Made by a program: the position numbers and the translations under genes
The notes under the pieces: generated by a model
What the model was told of the DNA's origin: nothing
The model's input: only the letters and a program-made list of their open reading frames with translations
The model's database searches: none
Shown: positions 1 through 6,832 of the stretch, in pieces
How the letters are laid out: every line of letters begins with the position of its first letter
Numbering within the stretch: position 1 is the first letter of the stretch
Source: HGM12669 sp048527645
GTDB taxonomy: Bacteria; Bacillota; Clostridia; Oscillospirales; CAG-272
Length of the DNA stretch: 12,148 nucleotides
Assembly (NCBI GenBank): GCA_048527645.1
Contig: DBGFNI010000184.1
Span: 1 to 12,148 of the forward strand
Reading direction: 5' to 3'

Positions 1-93
1 CGGCTGCGTGCCGCCCACGGAAATGCCGCCGACCCGCACGCTTTTGCATGCACGCCGGTAGGTATTGTATTTCATGCTCCGATCCGTACCCAT
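1..93 (-). CDS. ispG: IspG (GcpE), 4-hydroxy-3-methylbut-2-enyl diphosphate synthase, N-terminal fragment cut by the window edge
   Basis: Only the first 31 codons are present; the gene continues past base 1. The visible protein contains KSVRVGGISVGGTQP, which matches the conserved start of IspG, where a V.VG...IGG..P segment leads into the VQSMT motif (not reached here). IspG is a [4Fe-4S] enzyme of the MEP pathway that converts methylerythritol cyclodiphosphate to HMBPP in the cytosol. I chose the ATG at 93-91 because AAGGAAG lies 6 bases upstream; an internal ATG at codon 7 has a poorly spaced GGAG. The gene starts only 16 bases after the rseP stop, so it is very likely co-transcribed with rseP and with dxr, another enzyme of the same pathway. 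The short length is what limits confidence. Confidence 0.82.
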   Translation of the reverse strand, partial: MGTDRSMKYNTYRRACKSVRVGGISVGGTQP

Positions 94-109
94 ATTCCTC
101 TTCCTTTCA

Positions 110-1207
110 TCACAGCAACCGTGAAACATCCTGAAATGTCACGATCAGCATCAGCAGCATCAACAGACAAATCCCGACAAAGTGGATATATCCCTCCACC
201 TGCGGCTTGACCGGCTTGCCGCGGATCAACTCCAGCAGCAAAAACAGAAACCGCCCGCCGTCCAGCGCCGGAATCGGCAGCAGATTGAAAACGCCGAGAT
301 TCATCGAAATCAGCACAAAGATATACAACAGGCTCTCCATTCCGTTTTTCGCCGCCGTGGTAATCGCGCCTGTCACGCCAACCGGCCCGCTCATGTCCGA
401 AATGGAATACCGCCTGCCAAGCAGTCCGATCATGCTGTCCCAGATCACCTGAAAGCTGTTCCAGGATTCAAACACGGCATGCTTGACAGTATTGACAAAA
501 TTCTTTTCCTCGGCATAAACGTAAAAATCGTAGTCGCCGAACACATGCCCGGAATTCACATATCCCGGAAAGGTCACATTGTGTAAAACAATTTTTTCCC
601 CGCCGCGATTGATCGTCAGGGAAGAAATTTCAACGGTCACAGCGTCGGTTTTTCCGTCGCCGTCTGTGTCCAACTCACAAATATTCCGGCTTGTCGCTCC
701 CTGCTGCATGATTTCATAGCACAGTTCCGCAGAGGTGTGCACCGCCGTCTTTCCCACCTTGAGCACCTGATCGTCCACCTGTAGACCGCTGTCCGCAGAA
801 TACACCGGGCGCTGCGTGTCAAAGGAGCGGATCACCGTAGAGCCAAGTCTGTTCGCTGTCAGAACCAAAATACTCATCGCCACAACCGCGCAGAGAATAT
901 TGACCACCGCACCCGCCGCAATAATCAGCATCCGTTGCCAAACGGGTTTACGGTTCAGCGCGCCGATCTCCTCCGACTCCTCGTCCTCTCCCACCATGCT
1001 GACAAACCCGCCGATAGGCAGCAAACGCAAAGAATATCGGGTGCCGCTTCTCGGTGAAACGCGCGAGGCAATCTTGGGTCCCATCCCCACGGAAAATTCC
1101 CGGATAGACACATGAAACACGCGCGCCATCGCAAAATGCCCCAGTTCATGTGCCAAAACCATGAATCCGAACATCAGAACGGCAAGAAGAATATACCAAA
1201 ACGTCAA
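110..1207 (-). CDS. rseP: RseP/RasP-type site-2 intramembrane zinc metalloprotease
   Basis: A 365-aa membrane protein of the M50 family, which cleaves transmembrane substrates such as anti-sigma factors and remnant signal peptides within the membrane. The zinc-binding HELGH is at residues 20-24 in the first membrane helix. The GGFVSMVGE segment is at 66-74. The third metal ligand is in NLLPIPALDG at 308-317 (D316). A PDZ-like domain spans roughly 130-215, between the helices near 92-117 and 290-310, and a last helix lies near 345-360. The start is TTG at 1207-1205: AGGAG sits 5 bases upstream inside the end of dxr, and the stop of dxr lies only 2 bases from this TTG, so translation is probably coupled. 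One oddity is a DTDGDGKTD stretch at 180-188 that looks like a calcium-binding loop. The location in a cdsA-dxr-rseP cluster is standard for the RseP orthologue. It is not the sporulation paralogue SpoIVFB, which lacks this PDZ arrangement and context. Confidence 0.95.
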   Translation of the reverse strand: MTFWYILLAVLMFGFMVLAHELGHFAMARVFHVSIREFSVGMGPKIASRVSPRSGTRYSLRLLPIGGFVSMVGEDEESEEIGALNRKPVWQRMLIIAAGAVVNILCAVVAMSILVLTANRLGSTVIRSFDTQRPVYSADSGLQVDDQVLKVGKTAVHTSAELCYEIMQQGATSRNICELDTDGDGKTDAVTVEISSLTINRGGEKIVLHNVTFPGYVNSGHVFGDYDFYVYAEEKNFVNTVKHAVFESWNSFQVIWDSMIGLLGRRYSISDMSGPVGVTGAITTAAKNGMESLLYIFVLISMNLGVFNLLPIPALDGGRFLFLLLELIRGKPVKPQVEGYIHFVGICLLMLLMLIVTFQDVSRLL

Positions 1208-1209
1208 GC

Positions 1210-2403
1210 CTACTCCTCTCCCGGCACCTTGGTGCCGATCGTTTCATATACGCGCCGGCGGGCATCGCTGTCCGCCGCCTCAATCTGTTCCAAATCAGGA
1301 GAAGCAATATGTGTCGTGCCTCTGACCACCTGCTCGACGAGCTGCGCAATCTCTAAAAAGCTAATTTTTCGCTGAATAAACAACTGCACCGCCGCCTCGT
1401 TTGCGCCGTTGAGTGTCGCCGTCGCTGTTCCGCCGATTTCCACAGCCTGCCGCGCCAGACGCAAAAGCGAAAAGGTCTGCTCATCCGGCTTCTGAAAGGT
1501 AAGCGCGCCCACACTGCACAAGTCCAGCGGGGCAAGCGGAGAGGGGGCCCTGTCCGGACAGGTCAGCGCGTACTGCACGCAAAGGCGCATATCCGGGACG
1601 CTTAACTGCGCCAGCACCGCATGATCAATGTATTCCACCATAGAATGAATTATGCTTTCCCGATGGATCACGATTTCGATCTGCCGGGGCGCAACGCCGA
1701 ACAGCCGCACCGCCTCGATCAGTTCCAGTCCCTTGTTCATCAAGGTCGCACAGTCAACTGTGATCTTTGCTCCCATTTTCCAAGTCGGATGCGCCAGCGT
1801 CTGATCCACGGTGACAGCCGACAGCTGCTTTTCCGTATATCCGAAAAACGGACCGCCGGAGCAGGTGAGAATCAGTTTTTTCACGCGCGCACGGTTTTCG
1901 CCGTTCAGACATTGATAGATCGCACAGTGCTCACTGTCAACCGGCAAAACCCGCACACCGCGGCGCTTCGCCTGCGCCATCACGATTTCGCCCGCCGTCA
2001 CAAGTGTCTCCTTGTTGGAAAGCGCCAAATCCCTTCCCGCCTCGATCGCGGCAAGGGTCGGGCGCAGCCCGGCGTTTCCTAAAATGGAGTTGAGCACCAT
2101 CGTGGAATCTCCCGCCTGCGCGACGGTACAAACCCCTTCGGTGCCCGCAAAAATTTCTGTATCGGTATCCTTCACGCGCAACTTCAAATCCGCTGCCGCC
2201 CGCTCGTCTGCAACCGCGCAGTACGCAGGGTGAAATTCCCGAATCTGCTCCTCCAGTGCGGCGACGTTTCTTCCGCCGCTGATTCCGACCACCGGAATAT
2301 TGTGCCGGCGAATCACATCCATAGATTGGCTCCCCACAGAACCTGTGGAGCCGAGAACCGTGACCTTGCGGTCAACGGGTATCATACAGGTATCGTTTTT
2401 CAC
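1210..2403 (-). CDS. dxr: DXP reductoisomerase (1-deoxy-D-xylulose 5-phosphate reductoisomerase)
   Basis: A 397-aa cytosolic enzyme that rearranges and reduces 1-deoxyxylulose 5-phosphate to 2-C-methylerythritol 4-phosphate with NADPH, the committed step of the MEP isoprenoid pathway and the target of fosmidomycin. The NADPH-binding GSTGSVG is at residues 18-24. SNKETLV follows near 129-135, and the metal-binding VDSEH has D156 and E158. SGGPF is at 182-186, HPTWKMGAKITVDCATLMNKGLE ends with metal ligand E227, and HRESIIHSMVEY follows. Length fits the family (E. coli 398). I chose the GTG at 2403-2401, which has GGAG 7 bases upstream and begins 17 bases after the cdsA stop. An upstream ATG at 2439 would overlap cdsA. 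An internal ATG at 2385 has no visible ribosome binding site. All catalytic residues I can check are present. Confidence 0.96.
   Translation of the reverse strand: MKNDTCMIPVDRKVTVLGSTGSVGSQSMDVIRRHNIPVVGISGGRNVAALEEQIREFHPAYCAVADERAAADLKLRVKDTDTEIFAGTEGVCTVAQAGDSTMVLNSILGNAGLRPTLAAIEAGRDLALSNKETLVTAGEIVMAQAKRRGVRVLPVDSEHCAIYQCLNGENRARVKKLILTCSGGPFFGYTEKQLSAVTVDQTLAHPTWKMGAKITVDCATLMNKGLELIEAVRLFGVAPRQIEIVIHRESIIHSMVEYIDHAVLAQLSVPDMRLCVQYALTCPDRAPSPLAPLDLCSVGALTFQKPDEQTFSLLRLARQAVEIGGTATATLNGANEAAVQLFIQRKISFLEIAQLVEQVVRGTTHIASPDLEQIEAADSDARRRVYETIGTKVPGEE
1213..1217 (-). promoter_or_regulatory. Ribosome binding site that decides the TTG start of rseP
   Basis: AGGAG on the minus strand, 5 bases before the TTG at 1207-1205 and inside the last codons of dxr. 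The reading frame has no ATG before the HELGH motif that would keep the first membrane helix intact, so this site supports the TTG start. Confidence 0.75.
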
Positions 2404-2410
2404 ACGTTTG

Positions 2411-2414
2411 CTCC
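2411..2414 (-). promoter_or_regulatory. Ribosome binding site that decides the GTG start of dxr
   Basis: GGAG on the minus strand, 7 bases upstream of GTG 2403-2401 and within the short cdsA-dxr gap. Neither the ATG at 2439 nor the ATG at 2385 has a comparable site. Confidence 0.65.
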
Positions 2415-2420
2415 GTTCGT

Positions 2421-3239
2421 TTAATGTAGTACGCAGCACAGCAGGTACAGAAAAGGTGCCACGGAGATCACACTGTCAAAGCGGTCCAGCACACCCCCAT
2501 GTCCGGGAAACAGCTTGCCGTAATCCTTGATCCCGTACTGCCGCTTAAACAGCGACATAAGCAGATCGCCCAGCTGTGAAACCAACGACGCGGCAACGCC
2601 GAGCACGGGAAAACTCCACAGTGGAACGGAAAACCCGTCCGCCCGGGCGAAAATGAGTCCGAAAATCAGATATGCCGCCGCCGTAAACACAACGCCGCCC
2701 ACAGCGCCCTCCACGGTCTTTTTCGGGCTGACATCTTCAATCAGTTTGTGCTTTCCAAATAGCATCCCGCAAAAATAAGCGAAAATGTCCGTCACCCACG
2801 CCCCGATGAAAATCAGGAAAAACAGATAGTATCCGTCGGGCAGCATCCGCAAAAACACCGCGCTGCATAAGCCTGAAATAATATAAATCACCATCATCAT
2901 GCAAGCAGCGGACTGCTCAGGGCGAATCCGCCCCTTCGACCAGATGGCAAGCGTCATGGTGTAGAAGAACAGCACAAACATCACTGCCGCGAAATACAGC
3001 ACAAAATCGCGCCGCCCCAGATAGCGGGCAAAATACGGTGCGATCGCCGCCGCCACGATCAGCGGCACGGAAATCATCCATTTTTCCAGCAGCTGAAAGC
3101 AGTTCAGCATTTCACCCGTTCCGATCGCCGCGAGCAATCCGAAGATCACCGTGATCACAGGCGAGGCAGAAACCGGCTCCACCGCCAACGGCAAGAGCAC
3201 AATGGCCAACACAACAGCAGTAATGATTCGTTCCTTCAT
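2421..3239 (-). CDS. cdsA: Phosphatidate cytidylyltransferase (CDP-diacylglycerol synthase)
   Basis: A 272-aa integral membrane enzyme that makes CDP-diacylglycerol from phosphatidic acid and CTP, the branch point for phosphatidylglycerol, cardiolipin and phosphatidylserine-derived lipids. Residues 229-255 match the full CdsA signature: SLFKR, then KD, then FPGHGG, then LDRFD with D255. The preceding catalytic segment D151..AY..G...GK.KL and SPKKTVEG (171-178) are also present. About seven to eight hydrophobic segments can be seen, as expected. Start ATG 3239-3237 has only a weak ribosome binding site (AGGAT about 11 bases upstream). An ATG 7 bases upstream is out of frame. The 41-base gap from uppS and 17-base gap to dxr place it firmly in the same operon. 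The segment before SPKKT reads LIED where the family often has a proline; this is probably neutral. Confidence 0.96.
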   Translation of the reverse strand: MKERIITAVVLAIVLLPLAVEPVSASPVITVIFGLLAAIGTGEMLNCFQLLEKWMISVPLIVAAAIAPYFARYLGRRDFVLYFAAVMFVLFFYTMTLAIWSKGRIRPEQSAACMMMVIYIISGLCSAVFLRMLPDGYYLFFLIFIGAWVTDIFAYFCGMLFGKHKLIEDVSPKKTVEGAVGGVVFTAAAYLIFGLIFARADGFSVPLWSFPVLGVAASLVSQLGDLLMSLFKRQYGIKDYGKLFPGHGGVLDRFDSVISVAPFLYLLCCVLH

Positions 3240-3280
3240 AATCCATCTAATCCTAACTTTTTATGATACAGTCATTTTCG

Positions 3281-4003
3281 TCAGAGCCCGCCGAAGCGCC
3301 GCTTCCTGGAATAAAACTCCCGGATCGCCGCGTCCACGTCGTTCTGCGTCATATCCGGCCACAACACATCCGTAAAATACAGCTCGGAATACGCCCCCTG
3401 CCACAGCAAGAAGTTGGACAGGCGCTTTTCACATCCGGTTCGCACAATCATATCCGGGGGCGGGCAATGCGCCGTGTAAAGATTTGCGGTGATGTCCTCC
3501 TCGGTGATCTGTTGCTTACCCTGCGCGATCAGGCGGTTGACAGCGTGCACGATTTCCGCGCGTGAGCCGTAGTTCATCGCCATGTTGACCACGGTGCCGT
3601 TGTTGCCTGCGCTGTCTGCCTCCACATCGTCCATCAGCTTGTGCAGAGAACTCGGAAAAACAGAGCGGTCACCCATAATATGAATCACCATGTTGTTCTT
3701 CCGCGCCTCGTCAAAGGCGTCCATCAGATATTTGCGGAACAGCCGCATGATCGCGTCAATCTCTGCTTTGGGCCGCTTCCAGTTTTCTGTGGAAAAAGCA
3801 TAAAAGGTGAGATAGTGAATGCCGATGGTTCCGCAATAGCGCGTAATCCGGCGAAAGGTCTGTGCGCCGGCAGGATGCCCGTATTCGCGCGGCTTGCCCT
3901 GCGCTTTTGCCCATCTGCCGTTACCGTCCATAATGAAAGCAAGATGCTGCAGGCGCTCGTCGATCTGCACCGGTTCCTCCTGCGATGTTACTGTTTGAGC
4001 CAT
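3281..4003 (-). CDS. uppS: Undecaprenyl diphosphate synthase (cis-prenyltransferase)
   Basis: A 240-aa cytosolic/peripheral enzyme that adds isopentenyl units to farnesyl diphosphate to give the C55 lipid carrier needed for peptidoglycan and other wall polymers. FIMDGNGRWAK holds the catalytic Asp (D26). YAFSTENWKRP, NYGSRAE (144-150) and SNFLLWQGAYSELYFTDVLWPD follow in the right order. The usual RTGGE/RTSGE substrate-binding motif reads RTGCE at 188-192, with Cys191 (codon 3433-3431) in place of glycine, and NYGGR reads NYGSR. Both flanking Arg and Glu are kept. I chose ATG 4003-4001, with AAAGGATC upstream at a rather long spacing of about 13 bases. A TTG 10 codons earlier (4033) lacks any ribosome binding site. 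The gene follows frr after a 117-base gap with a hairpin and precedes cdsA, as in other Firmicutes. Confidence 0.95.
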   Translation of the reverse strand: MAQTVTSQEEPVQIDERLQHLAFIMDGNGRWAKAQGKPREYGHPAGAQTFRRITRYCGTIGIHYLTFYAFSTENWKRPKAEIDAIMRLFRKYLMDAFDEARKNNMVIHIMGDRSVFPSSLHKLMDDVEADSAGNNGTVVNMAMNYGSRAEIVHAVNRLIAQGKQQITEEDITANLYTAHCPPPDMIVRTGCEKRLSNFLLWQGAYSELYFTDVLWPDMTQNDVDAAIREFYSRKRRFGGL

Positions 4004-4047
4004 AACGTAAAAAAGATCCTTTCTGGATTTCAAGAATACTGTATAAA

Positions 4048-4074
4048 GACAGGCCGTCTGCGCGACAGCCTGTC
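4048..4074 (-). other. RNA hairpin in the frr-uppS gap (possible attenuator, processing site or weak terminator)
   Basis: On the minus strand GACAGGC pairs with GCCTGTC (7 bp). Inside it, a T/G mismatch is followed by a second 3-bp GTC/GAC stem with a GCGCA loop. The hairpin is followed by TTTATACAG, a U-run of only three. It lies about 45 bases upstream of the uppS start in a 117-base gap that is long for this operon. The short U-tract makes full termination unlikely; partial termination or mRNA processing is possible. Confidence 0.5.
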
Positions 4075-4120
4075 ATATCACACATTTCTGCATCACAAGC
4101 GGAGCAGGCGGAATCCCCGG

Positions 4121-4675
4121 TCAGATTTCCATGATCTCCTTCTTCTTTCCATCGGTGATCTGATCCACCTGCTTGGAATACTTATCTGTCAGATCCTGTA
4201 CGTCCTTTTCCGCGCTTTTCAGCGTGTCCTCCGTCAACTCCCCTGTCTTTTTGAGATCCTTGCACTTGTCGTTTGCATCGCGCCGGATATTGCGGATTGC
4301 AACCTTTGCGCTCTCTCCCATTTTTTCCACCTGACGGCACAGCTCTTTTCTGCGTTCCTCCGTCGGCTGCGGGAAGCTCAGGCGCAGTGCCTTGCCGTCG
4401 CTGATCGGCGTGATCCCGATGTCGCTTGCGAGCACGGCGCGCTCCGCTTCTTTCAGCAAAGAGGCGTCCCAAGGCTGGATCAGAATGGTGCGTGCGTCGG
4501 GCAGACTGATCTGAGCCACCTGATTGATCGGGGTCGGCGTGCCGTAATACTCAACCACTACCTTATCCAAAATTGCGGGATTGGCTCTGCCGGCGCGCAC
4601 CCCGGCAAGTTCTGTCTCGTAGGCTGCGACAGATTTCTGCATTTTAGTTTCAAAGTCCTTCAGTTCCGCTCTCAT
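4121..4675 (-). CDS. frr: Ribosome recycling factor
   Basis: A 184-aa protein, almost exactly the family length (185). With EF-G it splits post-termination ribosomes into subunits. The first helix leads to VRAGRANPAILDKV near residues 25-38. Then come EYYGTPTPINQVAQISLPDAR, IQPWD, and IGITPISDGKALRLSFPQPTEERRKEL, with the long RNIRRDAND helix in the second half of the three-helix bundle. The domain II hinge elements are all present. The ATG (4675-4673) overlaps the pyrH stop codon in an ATGA. GGAGG lies 9 bases upstream, so frr is translationally coupled to pyrH, the usual neighbour in Firmicutes and many other bacteria. Nothing looks damaged. Confidence 0.98.
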   Translation of the reverse strand: MRAELKDFETKMQKSVAAYETELAGVRAGRANPAILDKVVVEYYGTPTPINQVAQISLPDARTILIQPWDASLLKEAERAVLASDIGITPISDGKALRLSFPQPTEERRKELCRQVEKMGESAKVAIRNIRRDANDKCKDLKKTGELTEDTLKSAEKDVQDLTDKYSKQVDQITDGKKKEIMEI

Positions 4676-5379
4676 TCCGTTTTTCCTCCGATTACTGTTC
4701 CGATTTTTTCTCCCATCACCGCTCTGACAATGTTGTCCGGATCGTCCAGACCGAATACCAGGATGGGAATATTGTTGTCCATACTGAAGCTCGTCGCCGT
4801 AGAATCCAATGCCTTCAGATGATTTTGCAGAATATCGTCATAGTTGATATACTGCAGCTTGACCGCAGCGGGATCCACCTTGGGATCCGCGGTATACACG
4901 CCGTCAATGTTCTTCGCCATCAGCACCACGTCTGCGCCGATTTCCGCTGCGCGGAGCACCGCCGCCGTATCCGTGGAGAAAAAGGGAGAGCCGATCCCGC
5001 AGCCGAAAATCACGACTTTGCCGCTGTTCAGATGCGATACCGCCTTGTTGCGAATATACGGCTCGGCAAATTGCTTCATCTCCACCGCCGTCATCACCCG
5101 CACCTCCATGCCCATCTGCTCGAAGGTGTCCTGCAGTGCAAGGCAGTTGATCGCCGTTGCCAGCATCCCCATATGATCAGCGCGCGTGCGGTCCATTTTT
5201 TCTCCCTGCCGGCCGCGCCAAATGTTTCCGCCGCCGACAACGATACTGATCTGCGCTCCCATCGCCAGGCATTTCTGAACGGCTCCGCCGATGCGGCGGA
5301 TAAACTCATAGTTCAGAATTCCGTCTTCTCCGGCGCTGAGCGCTTCACCGGACAATTTCAGCAACACACGCTTATACAT
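4672..5379 (-). CDS. pyrH: UMP kinase (uridylate kinase)
   Basis: A 235-aa amino-acid-kinase-fold enzyme that phosphorylates UMP to UDP with ATP, a hexamer under GTP/UTP control in related bacteria. Seen in order: LLKLSGEAL near the N-terminus, VVGGGNIWRGR (47-57), ADHMGMLATAINCLALQD (67-84), PFFSTDTAAVLRAAE (132-146), LMAKNIDGVYTADP (153-166), and DSTATSFSMDNNIPILVF (192-209). The glycine-rich segment before PFFSTD reads FGCGIGS, slightly off the common GGTGNP. I chose ATG 5379-5377 because GGAGG is 6 bases upstream. The ATG at 5385 abuts GGAGG with no spacing. A longer frame from 5448 would begin upstream of the expected transcription start. It is the first gene of the frr-uppS-cdsA-dxr-rseP-ispG operon, behind its own promoter. 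rpsB and tsf, the usual upstream neighbours, are not here. Confidence 0.97.
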   Translation of the reverse strand: MYKRVLLKLSGEALSAGEDGILNYEFIRRIGGAVQKCLAMGAQISIVVGGGNIWRGRQGEKMDRTRADHMGMLATAINCLALQDTFEQMGMEVRVMTAVEMKQFAEPYIRNKAVSHLNSGKVVIFGCGIGSPFFSTDTAAVLRAAEIGADVVLMAKNIDGVYTADPKVDPAAVKLQYINYDDILQNHLKALDSTATSFSMDNNIPILVFGLDDPDNIVRAVMGEKIGTVIGGKTE

Positions 5380-5385
5380 ATGCAT

Positions 5386-5390
5386 CCTCC
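5386..5390 (-). promoter_or_regulatory. Ribosome binding site that decides the pyrH start
   Basis: GGAGG on the minus strand, 6 bases upstream of ATG 5379-5377 and directly touching ATG 5385-5383. The spacing selects the 5379 start, giving the conserved MYKRVLLKLSGEA N-terminus. Confidence 0.8.
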
Positions 5391-5427
5391 AGACTTTCAT
5401 GCAAATTTCAAATTCTAATACAATTAT

Positions 5428-5456
5428 ATTGTACATGAAAAGCGGCATTTTGTAAA
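5428..5456 (-). promoter_or_regulatory. Sigma-A promoter of the pyrH-frr-uppS-cdsA-dxr-rseP-ispG operon
   Basis: TTTACA (5456-5451), a 17-base spacer and TACAAT (5433-5428) on the minus strand, followed by the AT-rich ATAATTG. The expected transcription start is near 5421, giving a leader of about 40 bases to the pyrH ATG. This is the only strong promoter I see for the operon. Confidence 0.8.
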
Positions 5457-5512
5457 GGCGTAATTCGGATTTTTTTAAGGATTTCTTTCGATTTTCTTTT
5501 CCTTTGGCGTGC

Positions 5513-5530
5513 GGCGGGAAATTTCCCGCC
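5513..5530. repeat. Perfect 18-bp palindrome just after the CapA-family gene
   Basis: GGCGGGAAATTTCCCGCC is its own reverse complement. It starts 4 bases after the stop of the CapA-family gene (minus strand). As RNA it could fold into a 6-bp GC stem with an AAAUUU loop, but no U-tract follows on either strand, so it is not a classic terminator. It could stabilise the 3' end, aid a weak termination event, or bind a dimeric protein. The remaining spacer (5457-5512) is purine-rich on the minus strand and shows nothing else clear. Confidence 0.6.
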
Positions 5531-5534
5531 CGAT

Positions 5535-6761
5535 TCAGAAGTCCGCCGGCAAAAACTCCGGGTCAATGGTGTTGGTCACATATGCACGGAGCTTTTCCAA
5601 ATCCGTGCGGTTTCCGTAATAGCTGATTCCGTGATTCTGCGCCATCTGCGCGGTATAATCCCGCATCAGCCACACGCTGTTGTCATAAAAGGACGGGTTG
5701 AAGTGGTACACGGTCGGAATCAGGCAGACGTTTTCCAAAGCGACCTTGTCACCGCTCACATGAATATCAAAGGACAGCATGCCGCCCACCAGCTCGTAAT
5801 CGTCGTCCTGCTCGGCGACAAAGTTTCCAAGGGAATACGCGCACAGCGTCTTATTGCCCTTTTCCTCGCCCGTCAGCCACACCACCGGCTGCAGCACATG
5901 GGGATGATGCCCCACAATCACATCTGCACCGGCGTCGCTGATTGCCTGGGCGTATGTTTTCTGTGCATCGGAGGCATAAAAGCTGCCCTCATCGCCCCAG
6001 TGTGCGGAGACGATCACCAAATCCGCCTCCTCGTCCGCCCGTCGGATCTGCTCCTGCACCGTCGGAAGCGTCTCGTCGTTCAGATAAGGCACATATGCGC
6101 CGCTGTCATCCCGGCAGACCATCCCGTTGGTCCCGCAGGTATAGGAAAGAAAGGCGATGCGCACCCCCTGCCGGGTCAGCACACGGAGCTGCTCGCTGTC
6201 CGCGCGATCTGTATATCCGCCCACCGGCAGCACGTCCTGCCCGCGCCAATATGCGATGCTTGCGGCAAGGCCGCTCTCTCCCTGATCGAGCATATGGTTG
6301 TTTGCCATGCTGACCACATCAAAGCCGAGGCTCACCAGTGTGTCACCCACCGCCTGCGGGCTGTTGAATCTGGGATAATAGCTGAGCTCATAGCCCTCTC
6401 CGCACATCAGCGTTTCCTGATTGATAAAAGAGATGTCCGCCTGTGCAATCATATCTGCCACATTGCTGTATGTGGGGGAAAAATCATATTCCCGCTCGCT
6501 GCCCTGTGCCAGATACTTTGCTTCCCGAACATTGCCGTAATAAATAATGTTGTCTCCGCAGCCCAAAAACGACAGCGTCACATCACGCGGCGCGTCCATT
6601 GTCCCGTCGCTGTCCTGCTCCTTCGTCGCCGCTGACGGCAGCGTTGTCTGTTCATTCTGTTTTGAATCGGGGATGTTCTTCGTTCCGCTTTTGTCCGTGC
6701 ATCCCGCAGCAGTCAACAATAAAGCAAGGACGAGAAAAAGCGCCGCTGCTTTTTTCATCAT
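5535..6761 (-). CDS. CapA-family (PgsA-like) lipoprotein with metallophosphatase fold
   Basis: A 408-aa protein with an N-terminal signal peptide (MMKK, hydrophobic 5-16) ending in LTAAGC, with Cys21 as the likely lipidated residue. A low-complexity Ser/Thr/Asp/Gln linker to about residue 58 should hold it outside the membrane. The rest matches the bacterial capsule synthesis protein PGA_cap family: FLGCGDN (65-71), INQET (113-117), ANNHMLDQG (153-161), SAHWGDE (252-258), GHHPHVLQP (284-292) and YSLGNF (309-314). These His/Asp/Asn residues form the metal site in the fold. CapA/PgsA acts in poly-gamma-glutamate synthesis or export, but no capB or capC lies nearby, so the substrate here is unknown; many stand-alone homologues have no proven role. 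ATG 6761-6759 has GGAGG 9 bases upstream. The gene has its own promoter overlapping the end of the transporter gene. Confidence 0.88.
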   Translation of the reverse strand: MMKKAAALFLVLALLLTAAGCTDKSGTKNIPDSKQNEQTTLPSAATKEQDSDGTMDAPRDVTLSFLGCGDNIIYYGNVREAKYLAQGSEREYDFSPTYSNVADMIAQADISFINQETLMCGEGYELSYYPRFNSPQAVGDTLVSLGFDVVSMANNHMLDQGESGLAASIAYWRGQDVLPVGGYTDRADSEQLRVLTRQGVRIAFLSYTCGTNGMVCRDDSGAYVPYLNDETLPTVQEQIRRADEEADLVIVSAHWGDEGSFYASDAQKTYAQAISDAGADVIVGHHPHVLQPVVWLTGEEKGNKTLCAYSLGNFVAEQDDDYELVGGMLSFDIHVSGDKVALENVCLIPTVYHFNPSFYDNSVWLMRDYTAQMAQNHGISYYGNRTDLEKLRAYVTNTIDPEFLPADF

Positions 6762-6803
6762 GGTTTCATTCCTCCGTTCGCTTCTGCATCAGCAGTCATG
6801 CTC

Positions 6804-6832
6804 ATTTTACCCGATTTTCGCATTTCTGTCAA
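6804..6832 (-). promoter_or_regulatory. Sigma-A promoter of the CapA-family gene
   Basis: TTGACA (6832-6827), a 17-base spacer and TAAAAT (6809-6804) on the minus strand. The -35 box overlaps the TGA stop of the upstream transporter gene (6831-6829). The predicted transcript starts near 6797, leaving a leader of about 36 bases. Confidence 0.8.

Noticed and set aside
3641..4822. A long open frame (393 codons) on the plus strand opposite uppS, frr and pyrH
   Set aside because: It spans three well-identified minus-strand genes and their gap, and its protein is His/Arg/Leu-rich with no domain pattern. It is a codon-bias shadow.
5631..6635. A 334-codon open frame on the plus strand opposite the CapA-family gene
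   Set aside because: The minus-strand protein has a lipobox and all CapA-family motifs with a good promoter and ribosome binding site. The plus-strand product has no recognisable features.
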